A stretch of 11,466 nt of DNA from Acanthaster planci (lineage: Eukaryota > Echinodermata > Asteroidea > Valvatida > Acanthasteridae), in assembly GCF_001949145.1 (NCBI RefSeq), contig NW_019091368.1, positions 1,881,346 to 1,892,811 on the forward strand. Reading direction: 5' to 3'. Positions 1 to 8,134 of this stretch are shown here, one piece after another. How positions within the stretch are numbered: the stretch's first letter is position 1; every line of letters begins with the position of its first letter. Position numbers and translations under genes: made by a program. The notes beneath the pieces were generated by a model. That model was not told where the DNA came from and searched no databases. It saw nothing but the letters and a program-made list of their open reading frames with translations.

Positions 1-1
1 A

Positions 2-208
2 CAGGCAGAAGAGGAAGAGGAGCAGTACATTACGGCGGGCGGCACCACCACCACGGCCGAGCCCCGCCCCAACGCCTACATCCCCGAGGACGACAGCGAG
101 CTGCCTGTGCCCAGGCCCTACGGCGCCCATGCCCCCTTCAAGCCCCAGGATGCGGGAGCCAACATGAGGCACATCCGCAAGCCCACCGTCAAACCCATCG
201 AGATCTGA
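2..208 (+). CDS. 3'-terminal coding exon of a conserved protein (C-terminal 68 residues, 5' partial); CCDC146-like tail, tentative
   Basis: The frame is open from the left edge to the TGA at 206-208, and third positions are almost all G or C, unlike anything else nearby. The peptide starts with a run of five glutamates, followed by a Thr/Gly-rich linker (GGTTTT). It then has a proline-rich conserved-looking tail containing [24 protein letters not shown] and the basic end [15 protein letters not shown]. The acidic stretch suggests the end of a long, probably coiled-coil, protein. From memory the RPYG-APFKP-MRHIRKP-KPIEI ending resembles ciliary coiled-coil proteins of the CCDC146/MBO2 type. 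That identity is a recollection, not a comparison, so I give no symbol. The bases acag at 1-4 could be an intron end, with the exon starting at 5 in phase 0, or the exon may simply continue upstream. Coding status is nearly certain; the family name is weak. Confidence 0.88.
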   Translation, partial: QAEEEEEQYITAGGTTTTAEPRPNAYIPEDDSELPVPRPYGAHAPFKPQDAGANMRHIRKPTVKPIEI

Positions 209-555
209 TGGAATGGAGCAGAAAGTCCACTCTGCATTGTACACATATACTTATAATAGAAGCTACCATGAGTCTGGGCCATAGATCCCTAAAATTAAGT
301 TTCCGCCCTCCCACACCCCACCCAACCCCCTTTGATTTGTTGTTAAAAGATTACTAACACAATGAATACCCCCCTCATGAGAAGTTAGGAAAGATGATGT
401 ACATATTTGGAATAGAATGTCAAGAACGATGGTGACCTTCCTTAAATTAGACTAAGCCTGGCGCCCTTCACAAATCTTCTGTTAAAAACTGCACCTAGCC
501 TTGCGATAGAACAAAATGGTTTGCTCAGTTGATTAAAGTTTGTAAGTGTAAAGTT
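209..555 (+). other. Probable 3' UTR of the upstream gene
   Basis: Base composition changes abruptly after the stop codon, from GC-rich coding to AT-rich DNA with stops in all frames. The first good polyadenylation hexamer lies about 325 bp on and is followed by a GT-rich stretch. I therefore infer a UTR of roughly 340 bp. A longer one is possible, because a canonical AATAAA also occurs at 1611-1616. Confidence 0.45.
532..537 (+). promoter_or_regulatory. Candidate polyadenylation signal ATTAAA
   Basis: ATTAAA, the commonest variant of the animal poly(A) signal, is followed directly by GTTTGTAAGTGT, which fits a GT-rich downstream element. It is the first convincing signal after the stop at 208. 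The competing AATAAA at 1611-1616 would require a transcript reading through the hairpin and the SINE. Confidence 0.4.
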
Positions 556-589
556 TACATCTTGTTAAATGCGCGAGCTCACCTGACTG

Positions 590-648
590 CACAAGTCAAA
601 GGACCAACAACACCTGGGAAGGAGGTGTTCTTGGTACTTTGACTTGTG
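590..648. ncRNA. Near-perfect foldback, microRNA-precursor-like hairpin
   Basis: The left arm (590-615) and right arm (623-648) pair at 24 of 26 positions around the 7-nt loop GGGAAGG. The two mismatches are 602/636 (G-A) and 608/630 (C-C). Beyond an uneven internal loop, CCTGA at 582-586 can also pair with TCAGG at 657-661, giving a lower stem. Total size, loop size and the two isolated mismatches suit a pre-miRNA, and the hairpin lies on the plus strand just past the likely end of the upstream gene. An inverted repeat folds on either strand, so the transcribed strand is unknown. I do not recognise either arm as a known miRNA. A short palindromic insertion is the main alternative. Confidence 0.45.
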
Positions 649-663
649 AAGGCCCTTCAGGGT

Positions 664-1199
664 TTGCAAAAGACAGGCTTGATTCTGTTGATTTATTTTT
701 TCCAGCAGGATTTTTAAAAAAATGAGAATGGATTATCCCTAAGTGATGTAAATTCTTCCTTCAGGGTCTGATTTTACTTTGAAGTCTGAAAGAGTTGTGA
801 TCCATCTTGCTAAGGGTGGATGGGGGGGGTAATAAGTGGCCACACCTCCCACTCACACCCCCCCCCCAAAAAGCCAAATTTTTCTTGGGGGAATATTCAG
901 AGAGAAAGGCAAATTTGTTGGTGTTTCATTTCCCTTCCATCAGAAGCGTGTAAAAAGACCCAAAATGTATCATTACCCCCCAGAAAGGCCAGGTTACATG
1001 AAGGTTACAAAAGATTAAATGAAAAACAATTCCAAATCCCCCCCCCCACCGGTAGACGTTGCCAGCAGGAATGCCAGGTGAAACATCGCTAGATTTGCCA
1101 ATTTGTTCTTACACCAAGTACATAACATTGGTCTGTTAGTGTAATAATATCTTCATTGAAGCATCTTCAACACGGAACAGATTGAGGAAAAATGCTTTA
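664..1199. other. Noncoding stretch with G8 and C10 runs
   Basis: No gene is visible. The stretch carries G8 at 822-829, C10 at 858-867 and C10 at 1038-1047. Short open frames here are low complexity and translate the C runs as proline. The spacing of G-run and C-runs recalls the poly-G/poly-C ends of the hAT-like elements elsewhere in the window, but no CAGTG-type terminal repeat is present. It may be a decayed copy. Confidence 0.5.
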
Positions 1200-1430
1200 A
1201 TGGCATCTCCATCACAGAAGTATCCAAGCACTACGCGGTTTTTACACGGTGGCCGTTGGGTTGTGAGATCATTTAATCTCGGCCACCATAAGTACCCGTC
1301 TATATTCCTGGGTGGCAAAAAGCAGTAAAGTGTCTAACCCAGGAACAAAAGCATCATGGTACCTGTGTAGGGTTCGAACCCTTATACCATCACACTGGAG
1401 TGATGCACCCACAACACTCTACCCCATCTT
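1200..1430 (-). mobile_element. tRNA-derived SINE, tRNA-like head at 1365-1430
   Basis: Read on the minus strand, the head has an A-box-like GGGGTAGAGTGTTG (near 1412-1425). Next comes a 6-bp anticodon-type stem (1388-1393 with 1400-1405, 6-nt loop), then a perfect RNA polymerase III B box, GGTTCGAACC (1371-1380). The body towards lower coordinates contains GACACTTTACTG, the CCCAGGAATATAGACGGGTA segment and GGTGGCCGAG. I associate this layout with SINEs scattered through marine invertebrate genomes. The anticodon loop is one base short, and there is no good 7-bp acceptor stem or CCA end, so this is not a working tRNA gene. Outer boundaries are approximate and I found no target-site duplication. 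Confidence 0.5.
1248..1287. repeat. Nested inverted repeat within the SINE body
   Basis: GGTGGCCG at 1248-1255 is the exact reverse complement of CGGCCACC at 1280-1287. Inside it, GAGAT (1265-1269) pairs with ATCTC (1276-1280), sharing the C at 1280. The pairing could be a structural element of the SINE RNA, or simply the two halves of a diverged repeat. Confidence 0.5.
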
Positions 1431-2180
1431 ATTCTCTGAAGTTGTGAAACTTTCAAGGCATACAGTGCACAAGGACCACGGGGGTGGAGCGGGAAAAAAA
1501 CTTTTTTTCTGCGGAAAAGGCTCAGTAAATTTTTCCAAGACAATATTTTCAGTTGGTGGAGGGTATATTGTTGCCAGTCCTAGCTGTGAAGCTTTTGATT
1601 TCTAAATCTAAATAAACTTCCAAAAAAGATTGGTCAAATGCCGCTGAGACGGGCAAATCGCTTCCTCTGCCCCCGCCATGCTTGCGTTTTCAGTCCGTCC
1701 ATATTTAGTGTTGAAAAGCACAGATAAAAAGCTATTGTACAGAGCCATTGTCTCGTGGTAGCCGCTTCGCTTAAAACCCAACATAGTGCTTTCCGCCATT
1801 AAAGGGGGCCATCGGGAAAGATTAGAAGGTCGATCGAATGTGAGAATTTGTAATTACGTGTGTGGTTTTGAAAACTGGTTTATATAGCAATTTAAAATGT
1901 ACATATAAAATTCCGCTTTAACATTTATATTTTATTCGAAAAAGCCATTGCCGATTCCGTCCAGTGCACTGGTGGTTACGTACTAGTATCAATTGAAAAA
2001 GTTAAAATCAACTTAAAATTTACGTGTACAATCTGCGACGAAGACGTGAATAGTTTTTCCAATATGAAAATGACGGCAGAAATAAACCAGCGTGTTAGCA
2101 AATGCATGCGTTGAAAAATATTTGTTTGACGTTGTTTTGATTTTGTTCTGTTTTTTAACCAGATTTCCTGGCAATTTTTA
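1431..2180. other. Noncoding stretch, nothing firm
   Basis: The stretch is AT-rich. It contains an AATAAA at 1611-1616 and a perfect 12-bp palindrome CCAGTGCACTGG at 1961-1972. A 63-codon minus-strand frame (1608-1799) begins ATGGCGGAAAG, which resembles an animal start context, though the -3 base is T. It has no recognisable domain and no supporting splice sites, so I do not call it a gene. Confidence 0.5.
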
Positions 2181-2210
2181 TCCTTTTCAGTTTGAAATGT
2201 GGTCCGCTGA

Positions 2211-2417
2211 AGATTGAGCGGTGTATTTCAAACTATACGTCGTCGTGATGCCAATTTGGAGACACTGGTTTGTTACCGTAGCGACTGCTCGACAGTATTC
2301 GTCAAGCGAACCAGCCAAGTCTTTGTCACCAGAGACGTGGGAGATTGTTTGGGTGAGAAAGCGCGGCAAATTACCGTTGAATACAATGGCGCAATTATCA
2401 TCAACGTCCCTAAATGA
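2211..2417 (+). CDS. Coding-like open frame, possible terminal exon of an unknown gene
   Basis: The frame is open between stops at 2208 and 2415-2417 and ends in ITVEYNGAIIINVPK. Third positions favour C more than in the neighbouring DNA (GTC, ACC, GAC, ATC, AAC), and a polypyrimidine tract with CAG lies just upstream at 2179-2190. However, a 3' splice at 2190 would run into stops at 2193 and 2208 in this frame, and no good acceptor exists closer. A second plus-strand frame (2221-2553) and a minus-strand frame (2187-2447) are also open. I do not recognise the peptide, which has three cysteines (TLVCYRSDCSTVF and GDCLG). It could be a worn exon or a pseudogene. Confidence 0.2.
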   Translation, partial: RLSGVFQTIRRRDANLETLVCYRSDCSTVFVKRTSQVFVTRDVGDCLGEKARQITVEYNGAIIINVPK

Positions 2418-2559
2418 ACCGTTCAATAAAACGTGGGACAAAAACAAACGCTGCTTGTTTGATGGTGTTTGTAACGAGGCTTATGTTTCTTCTTCTTGTC
2501 GGACCGGGTTTTGTCCTCACACTATAGGCCAGATTCAGCTGTTACATTTCTAGGCAGCA

Positions 2560-3890
2560 CATTGACTGCTTCCAATAGACCACATTGGCGGGGTACTCAA
2601 TTTCAGCCTGTACATTTGAGACCCGTAATGGGACGGTACCATTTGATATTGGGTGTCGGAATGAAATCCTAGAATCAAGTCTCTATGTTTTCAAATGAAT
2701 ATAATATTATTACGTTGAGGAATCGGACTGAAATTGGGTCCCCGCGAATACAGTCTGTTCGGTTCGATGCTTTGGAAACTTATACACTCCATCGTTCAGG
2801 TCTACAGTAACAAACTGGAACGTTTTCATGGCTTTAAGTAATCGTGACTTAAAATGAAAAGGCTTTACACTGAAATGATACCGTGCACGATATGGGGCCG
2901 ATGGGTACCCCCCCCCCACATGTCCAATCCCTATACACACTCTAGACTATTAATTGTTACCTAACACCCCCCACCCCGAAGTCTGTAAAGATTCCTGAGA
3001 TTCCGATCAAGCAATGACCAACACAAAGGCGGGGGGATCTCTCCGCCCAAGATTTTGCATCATATGACTGAAATACTGCTCAGTCACTTTTCGTCGTCAG
3101 GTGACATGCAACAAAGCGTCATGTTTACTTGAAGTGCAACTTGGCTGGTTTGTTGATAAGTGGGTTCGTTTGTCTAGTGGCTGTGGTGAACTGCATAGCG
3201 TGCCACAGAGTAGAAAAGACCAATGTGAATGTTTCTGGGTTCTTTATGTTTTTGTATTTATTCCTTTGAAAATCTTTTTTGAAATCATTAATTCTTTTTT
3301 TGTGTGTTTCAACCATCTAAGGTATTTTTAATCGGGCAAGTAAGCAAGCGTTTTGCTCAGTTAAAAAAAACAAACAGTTTTTTGCGTCGTTTAGATTCAG
3401 TTATAATATTGTAGTGTTAGAGGTAATAATCGAGTTTGGAAATACTTTGACACACATTATGTCAGTGCTTTTGTCATTAATTTTTCATCGTCCCGGTTTT
3501 GATTTACAATCCACAATGCTGTCCCGACTTTGCTTGCCGTCCATATTTGATGTTGGCACTCTGGCTGGTTGTTGTTAATATGACATTTCAGGCCTTACCA
3601 TAATGTGTGCTGAAGCCTAGCGCCTCAAGATTAGGCCTGCTATGAATTTATAGACGTGTTCTTTGTCAAAAGGTGCTTTTCTCAAAATGGCCTTTGAAAA
3701 CCCTAATTGTGCCAAAAATGGCGTCACATGCAAGAAAGATCTGGTGATGTTGACAAAGTGACGTCATATTCCTTCGGGTCAGTAACTATAACTAAGTTGC
3801 ACGTGCGTTCATTTCTCGATTAGTTGGTCGGTTTGCAGAATCGATCGTTATGTTCCGATTTATCTTCAATATGCTAACATTGTGGCCTTT
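2560..3890. other. Noncoding stretch
   Basis: No gene is supported. Landmarks are a C10 run at 2908-2917, a C-rich patch around 2967-2980, a short G/C stem around GGCGG...CCGCC near 3029-3048, and a CRE-type octamer at 3759-3766. Open frames here are short, AT-rich and without domain character. Confidence 0.5.
3759..3766. promoter_or_regulatory. Perfect CRE/ATF palindrome TGACGTCA
   Basis: The octamer TGACGTCA is the full consensus binding site of CREB/ATF bZIP factors. One perfect 8-mer is expected by chance about once per several tens of kilobases, so its presence is mildly notable. No promoter or start site is visible nearby, and function is unproven. Confidence 0.25.
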
Positions 3891-3928
3891 GCCTAAATAG
3901 TGGGGAGTGATAGGTGGACCAAAAGTGG

Positions 3929-3952
3929 CCCAAATTTGTGTCCAAATTTGGG
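3929..3952. repeat. Short perfect hairpin, 9-bp arms
   Basis: CCCAAATTT (3929-3937) and AAATTTGGG (3944-3952) are exact reverse complements around a 6-nt loop. The surrounding G-rich DNA (3895-4020) looks like worn poly-G/poly-C repeat sequence, but no terminal inverted repeat could be found for it. Confidence 0.45.
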
Positions 3953-4086
3953 ATGATGGGGGATGGGGAAAAGTGGGGACGACTTGCCGGGCCATGGAAA
4001 TTTGAAATGGGAGGGGGGTGACACCACATGACTCTACATAGAGGTCGATGTTCGCGATATTGATGTACATCTGTAATTTGTATTCA

Positions 4087-4297
4087 GAATGACATATTTA
4101 TGGCTTTAAGAAAATCATTTTTCATTTTTTTGTGTGATACCGAACCCATTTTATCCAGCGGATGGAAGTTTGTAAAATTCTTCACAATCCACTTCATTTT
4201 GCTCACCACAAAAAGTGGCGGGGATGATTCAATAGCCCCCCTCAAAAAGTGTGGGGGATATGTACCCCACTTCCTGGGATTTACGCCCATGTCACTG
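4087..4297 (-). mobile_element. Truncated hAT-like nonautonomous element with one intact end
   Basis: Read on the minus strand, the end at 4297 starts CAGTGACATGGGCGTAAATC, a CAGTG-type terminus of the kind seen in hAT elements with poly-G/poly-C arms. Behind it lie two subterminal repeats of CAAAAAGTG-GGGGAT form (4209-4225 and 4243-4259) separated by a C run. The inner part (4087-4208) is related to 6490-6611. No matching opposite terminus or 8-bp target duplication is visible upstream, so the copy looks truncated. Open frames across it (92-122 codons) are not transposases. Confidence 0.5.
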
Positions 4298-6340
4298 AGC
4301 CAGACCCACTTTGGGCACAGTTTGATTTGTGTCCATAGAGGGTTGCGCGCCGGTGGCTCTGCAAATTACTTCAGTCGGTTCCGTTCTACTATAACTATAA
4401 AGAAATTAACATTTCTGACTCTTTCCACACCGTGGGAAGACACGGGGGGGATTTTAATAGGACTATGAACACCTTAGAAAAGGTGTGATTTGCAATCAAA
4501 TACATAAATACACATTTATACATTCAAAAATGAGGAAGCAAGTACAATAACCAACCAAACAGCCCGACGGACTGCTTACCCTCCCGTTTGCCCGCCTGCC
4601 CTGTTGACCACCCAACAGACAGAAGAAAACAAGCAAGCAATGACCCTCACTGAAACCAGTCATCGATTCGGGGTAATTTGGGGGAAAACTGAGAGGGGAT
4701 TGCCGTCGATACTGTTACATGGGAAAAAATCCTCATAAATATATAAACAATTCTTAACCGTTCCGAAACCAATTCCTTTTGAAATATTAAACTTTAAAGG
4801 TGATGAATATTCAGAGAAGGGCGCCTTATTTATTGTGAATGAAAAAAAAAGTTTTATTTACAGCTGACTTTTGTTTGTAAATTTATGCAGCAACTATCGA
4901 TAAAAATGCTGCGCTCGTTTCACATGACAGCGAAGGGAGGTATGAGAACACATGACAAATGTTTGACTGTCTTTATTCTCTGTGACGTTGTGGTATCTAT
5001 AACTTCAACAACAGTGCCTGAACGGGTCTGAATATATTTGCTGTGACCATGCTTAATCAATAAGAGGCTACTGCAGGAGACTATTCGCGCGTGAATCTCC
5101 GAGGAACGATGGTAACAGAGAGTTTTTTGTCCATAGTGTTATCATTCTTAATCGAAGATATATGCACAAGAGCAAACAGTGTTTGTTTCCCCTTTGGGCC
5201 TTCAGTGTTATGCAAGCAAAATATTATCAAATACGATAACTTTAATGCAACATTGCAAAGTGTCACAGTGTGCTCACTTTACGGCCACTGCAACTAGAAA
5301 GACTGGATGTATGCCAGAAAATGATCGTAACCAAACCCAATCTAAACTATTCACAATATTTGATATGAATTTATTTACAAAATTTCTCGGTTCTATAGTA
5401 CAAAATATACACCATTACGTATTTATAATCAGATGTCTCTCAAGTGAGTGTAGCTGCAACTCAGAATTAAATTAAACTTATCAAATGAATGTCGATTCAC
5501 ACCCGCATGAAAATCAGCATTTGCAATTTAAGTATTTACAGGTAAGTACAGGTATGTGTGAATTAAAATTTTGAATTCACTGTAAATTTACAAACTAGTG
5601 CATCAAAGAGATACACTTGACAGTTTCCAATTTCTGTAATATAATGCTGTAAAATTTCAGCTCTGAAAAGCACCTCAAAATAAAAAAATCTTGAAAGGTC
5701 GAATGCCCTGCTTTGAGAAATACTTTTTGTTGCCACGTTTGCGGAAGCAGTTAACGCTTCGGTTTGATTCCAAGACAGAGCATGTAAAAATACGACCAGG
5801 CCGGTGGCAAGGGATCTCCGTCTCCTTTAGCCACGGGGAAATTGACCAGTATATAAAATAATCTACTTTGCCCTTACCATCTCGTAACAAATTTTGATCA
5901 ATACATTTCTGATTTGATTTAAACGCTAAGACTTTGCCAGGCTTCAAAGTGGATTTCAAATGTACTTTAATTGCAGACAATGCGAATTTCTGCAACGTCA
6001 CCAAATACATATCATATAACCATGGAAACAACCTTGGAAGCTTCCAGTAATGACCAAAGTCAAGCACTCCACAGACAGGAGCCTGAAGCGTATCAGGCTT
6101 TCCAAGCCGGTACTCGTCCTTGGGGGAAACTGGATGAAAATAATAACATCTTCAACCAACGGTTCGTTCTCATTACTGCCTGGACACCTCTCTATATTAA
6201 GAGATAGACGGCATACCTTGCTATCATATTGTCTTACTGTGCGCTTGGTGTCAGTAATTCTAGGGAAGTGGAGAACATTTGAAGAAAGGAGGGACTAGGT
6301 AAGTAAATTGCAACTCTAAACAATCATTGCTCAGTCAAAC
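4298..6340. other. Long noncoding stretch
   Basis: About 2 kb holds no feature I can support. It is AT-rich, with a G7 run at 4444-4450, a C/G-rich patch of repeated CCCG/GCCC words near 4560-4610, and A and T runs. CAGGTAAGT at 5539-5547 is a perfect 5' splice-site consensus, followed by a second CAGGTATGT, but no open exon lies before it. The minus-strand frame 5675-6067 (130 codons) is the longest on that strand. Its AT-ending codons and absence of motifs make chance the simpler explanation. Confidence 0.5.
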
Positions 6341-6346
6341 GGATTG

Positions 6347-6487
6347 GAGGCCAACACCAGCTCTTATAACTGGTTTTTAGCGTTTGTCGAGGTTACTCCG
6401 TAGATAAGTTAGATATAAATTATCATACCCAAACTCTATTGGTTACTCCCAGCTGTGTCGAGGAAAAACTGAGATGCCAAATTATCC
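6347..6487 (+). repeat. Local direct repeat, copy 1 (with 50-bp insertion)
   Basis: The segment starting GAGGCCAACACCAGCTCTTA and running through AGCGTTTGTCGAGGTTACTC recurs at 6629-6720. The match continues after the insertion through CCCAGCTGTGTCGAGGAAAA into a diverging tail. It is interrupted at 6400-6449 by sequence absent from copy 2. No coding frame is shared, and the family is unknown to me. Confidence 0.8.
6391..6449. repeat. 41-bp insertion flanked by a 9-bp direct repeat
   Basis: GGTTACTCC occurs at 6391-6399 and again at 6441-6449, enclosing 41 bp (6400-6440) that copy 2 of the surrounding repeat lacks. Copy 2 has the 9-mer once. This is the signature of an insertion with target-site duplication, or of a replication-slippage or templated insertion. 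The 41-bp core has no clear terminal inverted repeats. Confidence 0.7.
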
Positions 6488-6489
6488 GT

Positions 6490-6611
6490 TGAATGGCATA
6501 TTTATGGCTGTTTAAATGTTTTTCCTTTATTGAATGATAGTGAATGCATTTTAGTCGTCGGGAAGTCTGAACTCAAGATTTTTAACAATCCGCTTTAATT
6601 TCTTGCTCACG
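6490..6611 (+). repeat. Diverged relative of the 4087-4208 element interior
   Basis: It begins GAATGGCATATTTATGGC, against GAATGACATATTTATGGC at 4087. It ends ACAATCCGCTTTAATTTCTT followed by GCTCAC, against ACAATCCACTTCATTTTGCT followed by CAC near 4186-4208. The similarity is collinear with small gaps in between. This copy lacks the poly-G/poly-C end, and it sits exactly between the two copies of the 6347/6629 repeat. Confidence 0.6.
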
Positions 6612-6628
6612 ATCTATGCTCAGCCTTA

Positions 6629-6720
6629 GAGGCCAACACCAGCTCTTAAATAGTTTTCAGCGTTTGTCGAGGTTACTCCCAGCTCTGTCGAGGAAAATAA
6701 CCGAGGTGTCGAATTATCTT
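6629..6720 (+). repeat. Local direct repeat, copy 2 (uninterrupted)
   Basis: The copy starts GAGGCCAACACCAGCTCTTA as in copy 1 and has an intact GTCGAGGTTACTCCCAGCTC junction followed by TGTCGAGGAAAA. It therefore gives the pre-insertion state for copy 1. Similarity fades after about 6720. Confidence 0.8.
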
Positions 6721-7613
6721 TTGAAAATGCAAGTTTCATTTTCAGTTATCCCATTTCTAAAATTTTCTTACAATTGCGCAATTCAACCGATTTATTCAAA
6801 ACGACTTTTACTCTTCAAAATGTGGACAAATTACTGTACAATAGCTTCACCCCTACTTCATGACTGAAAATGATTTGGGGAGTGAAATTGCCCTCCAAAG
6901 TAATAAGGTCGACTTATTTCAAGAAACAGGTGATCCAATCAACTGCACTGTTCTATGGAATTTTACATATTTCATATAATTATTTCGAACTGTTGTATTC
7001 ATTCAGCGCTTTTACTGTGTCAATCTGTTTAAAAGATTTCACAACAGAGTTGAAATAGATGGAAATCTTTTACCCGAGAGAACGGGGTTGGGACGAGGCG
7101 GTAAGGCATACCGTCCAATATCAGGAAAGTTGTGGTCATTGGTGGGTGTGGCCATGCCATCCCGGCCCCCAAAGAGGTTTGGATCTCGTTTTTAAAGCGT
7201 GCCATGGTTTTCTTTGTACTGTGTAGTTTCTCTTCCTTTCCAAAGCCTGTGCTTAAAGCCCTGCAAGGTTCCCCTTATTACAGAGCAATTGCCCCCTCCC
7301 TTAGAAACGTGGTTTTGAATCCTACCTTGACAGTTAATCGTGTCTCGGAGAGGGGAAATCTTGTTTGTGAAAAATATTTTCCATTTTCAGGTCTAATTTA
7401 ATTCATTTGTGGTGCCTTTCATTATTCATGAGATTCTTCAAAGGCTGCATTAGCGTATGTTGAGTCCCAGCGTCATGGAAATAAGCAGTGCGTTTGAAAT
7501 CTAAAACGAGCTATCATGACCTAAGACGAATGGTTTGAAATGCTCCTATTCGCATTTATGTTTTTCGAAAATGGCCCCACAACATTTCGGGTTTTCCTTT
7601 GAAATGTTAGCCT
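6721..7613. other. Noncoding stretch
   Basis: No gene is supported. Open frames at 6616-6867, 6870-7058 and 7132-7401 are short, with A/T-ending codons and no motif. The part around 7130-7340 is a little richer in C-runs and may be worn repeat, but I could not match it to another segment in the window. Confidence 0.5.
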
Positions 7614-7847
7614 CAGTGACGTATTCAGCGGGGGGGGAGGGCCAGGGGAACTCCCCCGACGGATTTTAAATTTTTTTTTCAACTGAGATTACTTCATATG
7701 TCAGTAGGAAAGAAATTATATCGGTAAATTTGTCTACAAATAAATGGCCTATTTTTTCTCCCCCATTATCGTGTTGAATGAGCTCAAAAGTGCATTTGCA
7801 TTTTGAATCCCCCCCCAAAAAAACCCCAAAAGCTTAATACACTACTG
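7614..7847. mobile_element. hAT-like MITE, complete
   Basis: The left terminus is CAGTGACGTATTCAGC followed by a G8 run. The right terminus is C8, then A/C-rich sequence, ending GCTTAATACACTACTG. The two 16-bp ends are inverted repeats with 12 matches. The flanking 8-mers GTTAGCCT (7606-7613) and GGAAGCTT (7848-7855) agree at 5 of 8 positions, which may be a decayed hAT-type 8-bp target duplication. At 234 bp with no coding capacity, it would depend on a transposase encoded elsewhere. Confidence 0.6.
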
Positions 7848-8130
7848 GGAAGCTTGCATGATAATTTAATTACGTTCGTTACAAAACATATGACTGATCT
7901 AATAAAATATAAGTTTTGCGTACCAGTTTTTTTCATAGAAATGTTTCGGTGTGTAACGACTTTGCACTGCCATTACATACTAAGGAATGTATGAAAATTT
8001 GATATGAAACTGTGGTCAATTTGAATTTACAAACATAAGTATTATTAAATGAACCTAGTCACAATGTTGGCAAATTCGCCCTCATCATCCGACAGTTTCA
8101 GACGATGGCATGCAGTCCTTTCTGTGCCTC
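7848..8130. other. Noncoding stretch
   Basis: AT-rich sequence without a supported gene; a 63-codon frame at 7803-7994 starts inside the MITE and has no motif. Confidence 0.5.
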
Positions 8131-8134
8131 TATT

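Noticed and set aside
820-1092. Open frames through the C-run region (90 and 60 codons)
   Set aside because: Low complexity; their length comes from poly-C read as proline, with no splice or start support.
1365-1430. A functional tRNA gene on the minus strand
   Set aside because: The B box is perfect, but the anticodon loop has 6 nt and no 7-bp acceptor stem pairs around the head, so it is better explained as a SINE head.
1608-1799. Minus-strand 63-codon frame starting ATGGCGGAAAG
   Set aside because: The start looks attractive, but the -3 base is T, there is no domain, and one frame of this length is expected by chance.
1961-1972. CCAGTGCACTGG as a transposon terminal junction
   Set aside because: It contains CAGTG and CACTG, but no poly-G arm or partner end is present; most likely a chance 12-bp palindrome.
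3895-4020. G-rich stretch as the missing other end of the 4087-4297 element
   Set aside because: It shares G runs and AAAAGTGG words, but the CAGTGACATGGGCGTA terminus is absent and the sequences do not align as an inverted repeat.
4100-4468. 122-codon plus-strand frame
   Set aside because: It runs through the hAT-like element end and its C runs; not a transposase and no other domain.
5539-5547. Perfect 5' splice consensus CAGGTAAGT, followed by CAGGTATGT
   Set aside because: Stops in every frame just upstream and no paired acceptor; a noncoding exon cannot be excluded but has no support.
5675-6067. 130-codon minus-strand frame, possibly with a GATG/GTAAGG donor
   Set aside because: A/T-ending codons unlike the GC3-rich real exon, no motif, and a plausible length by chance in 11 kb of six-frame sequence.
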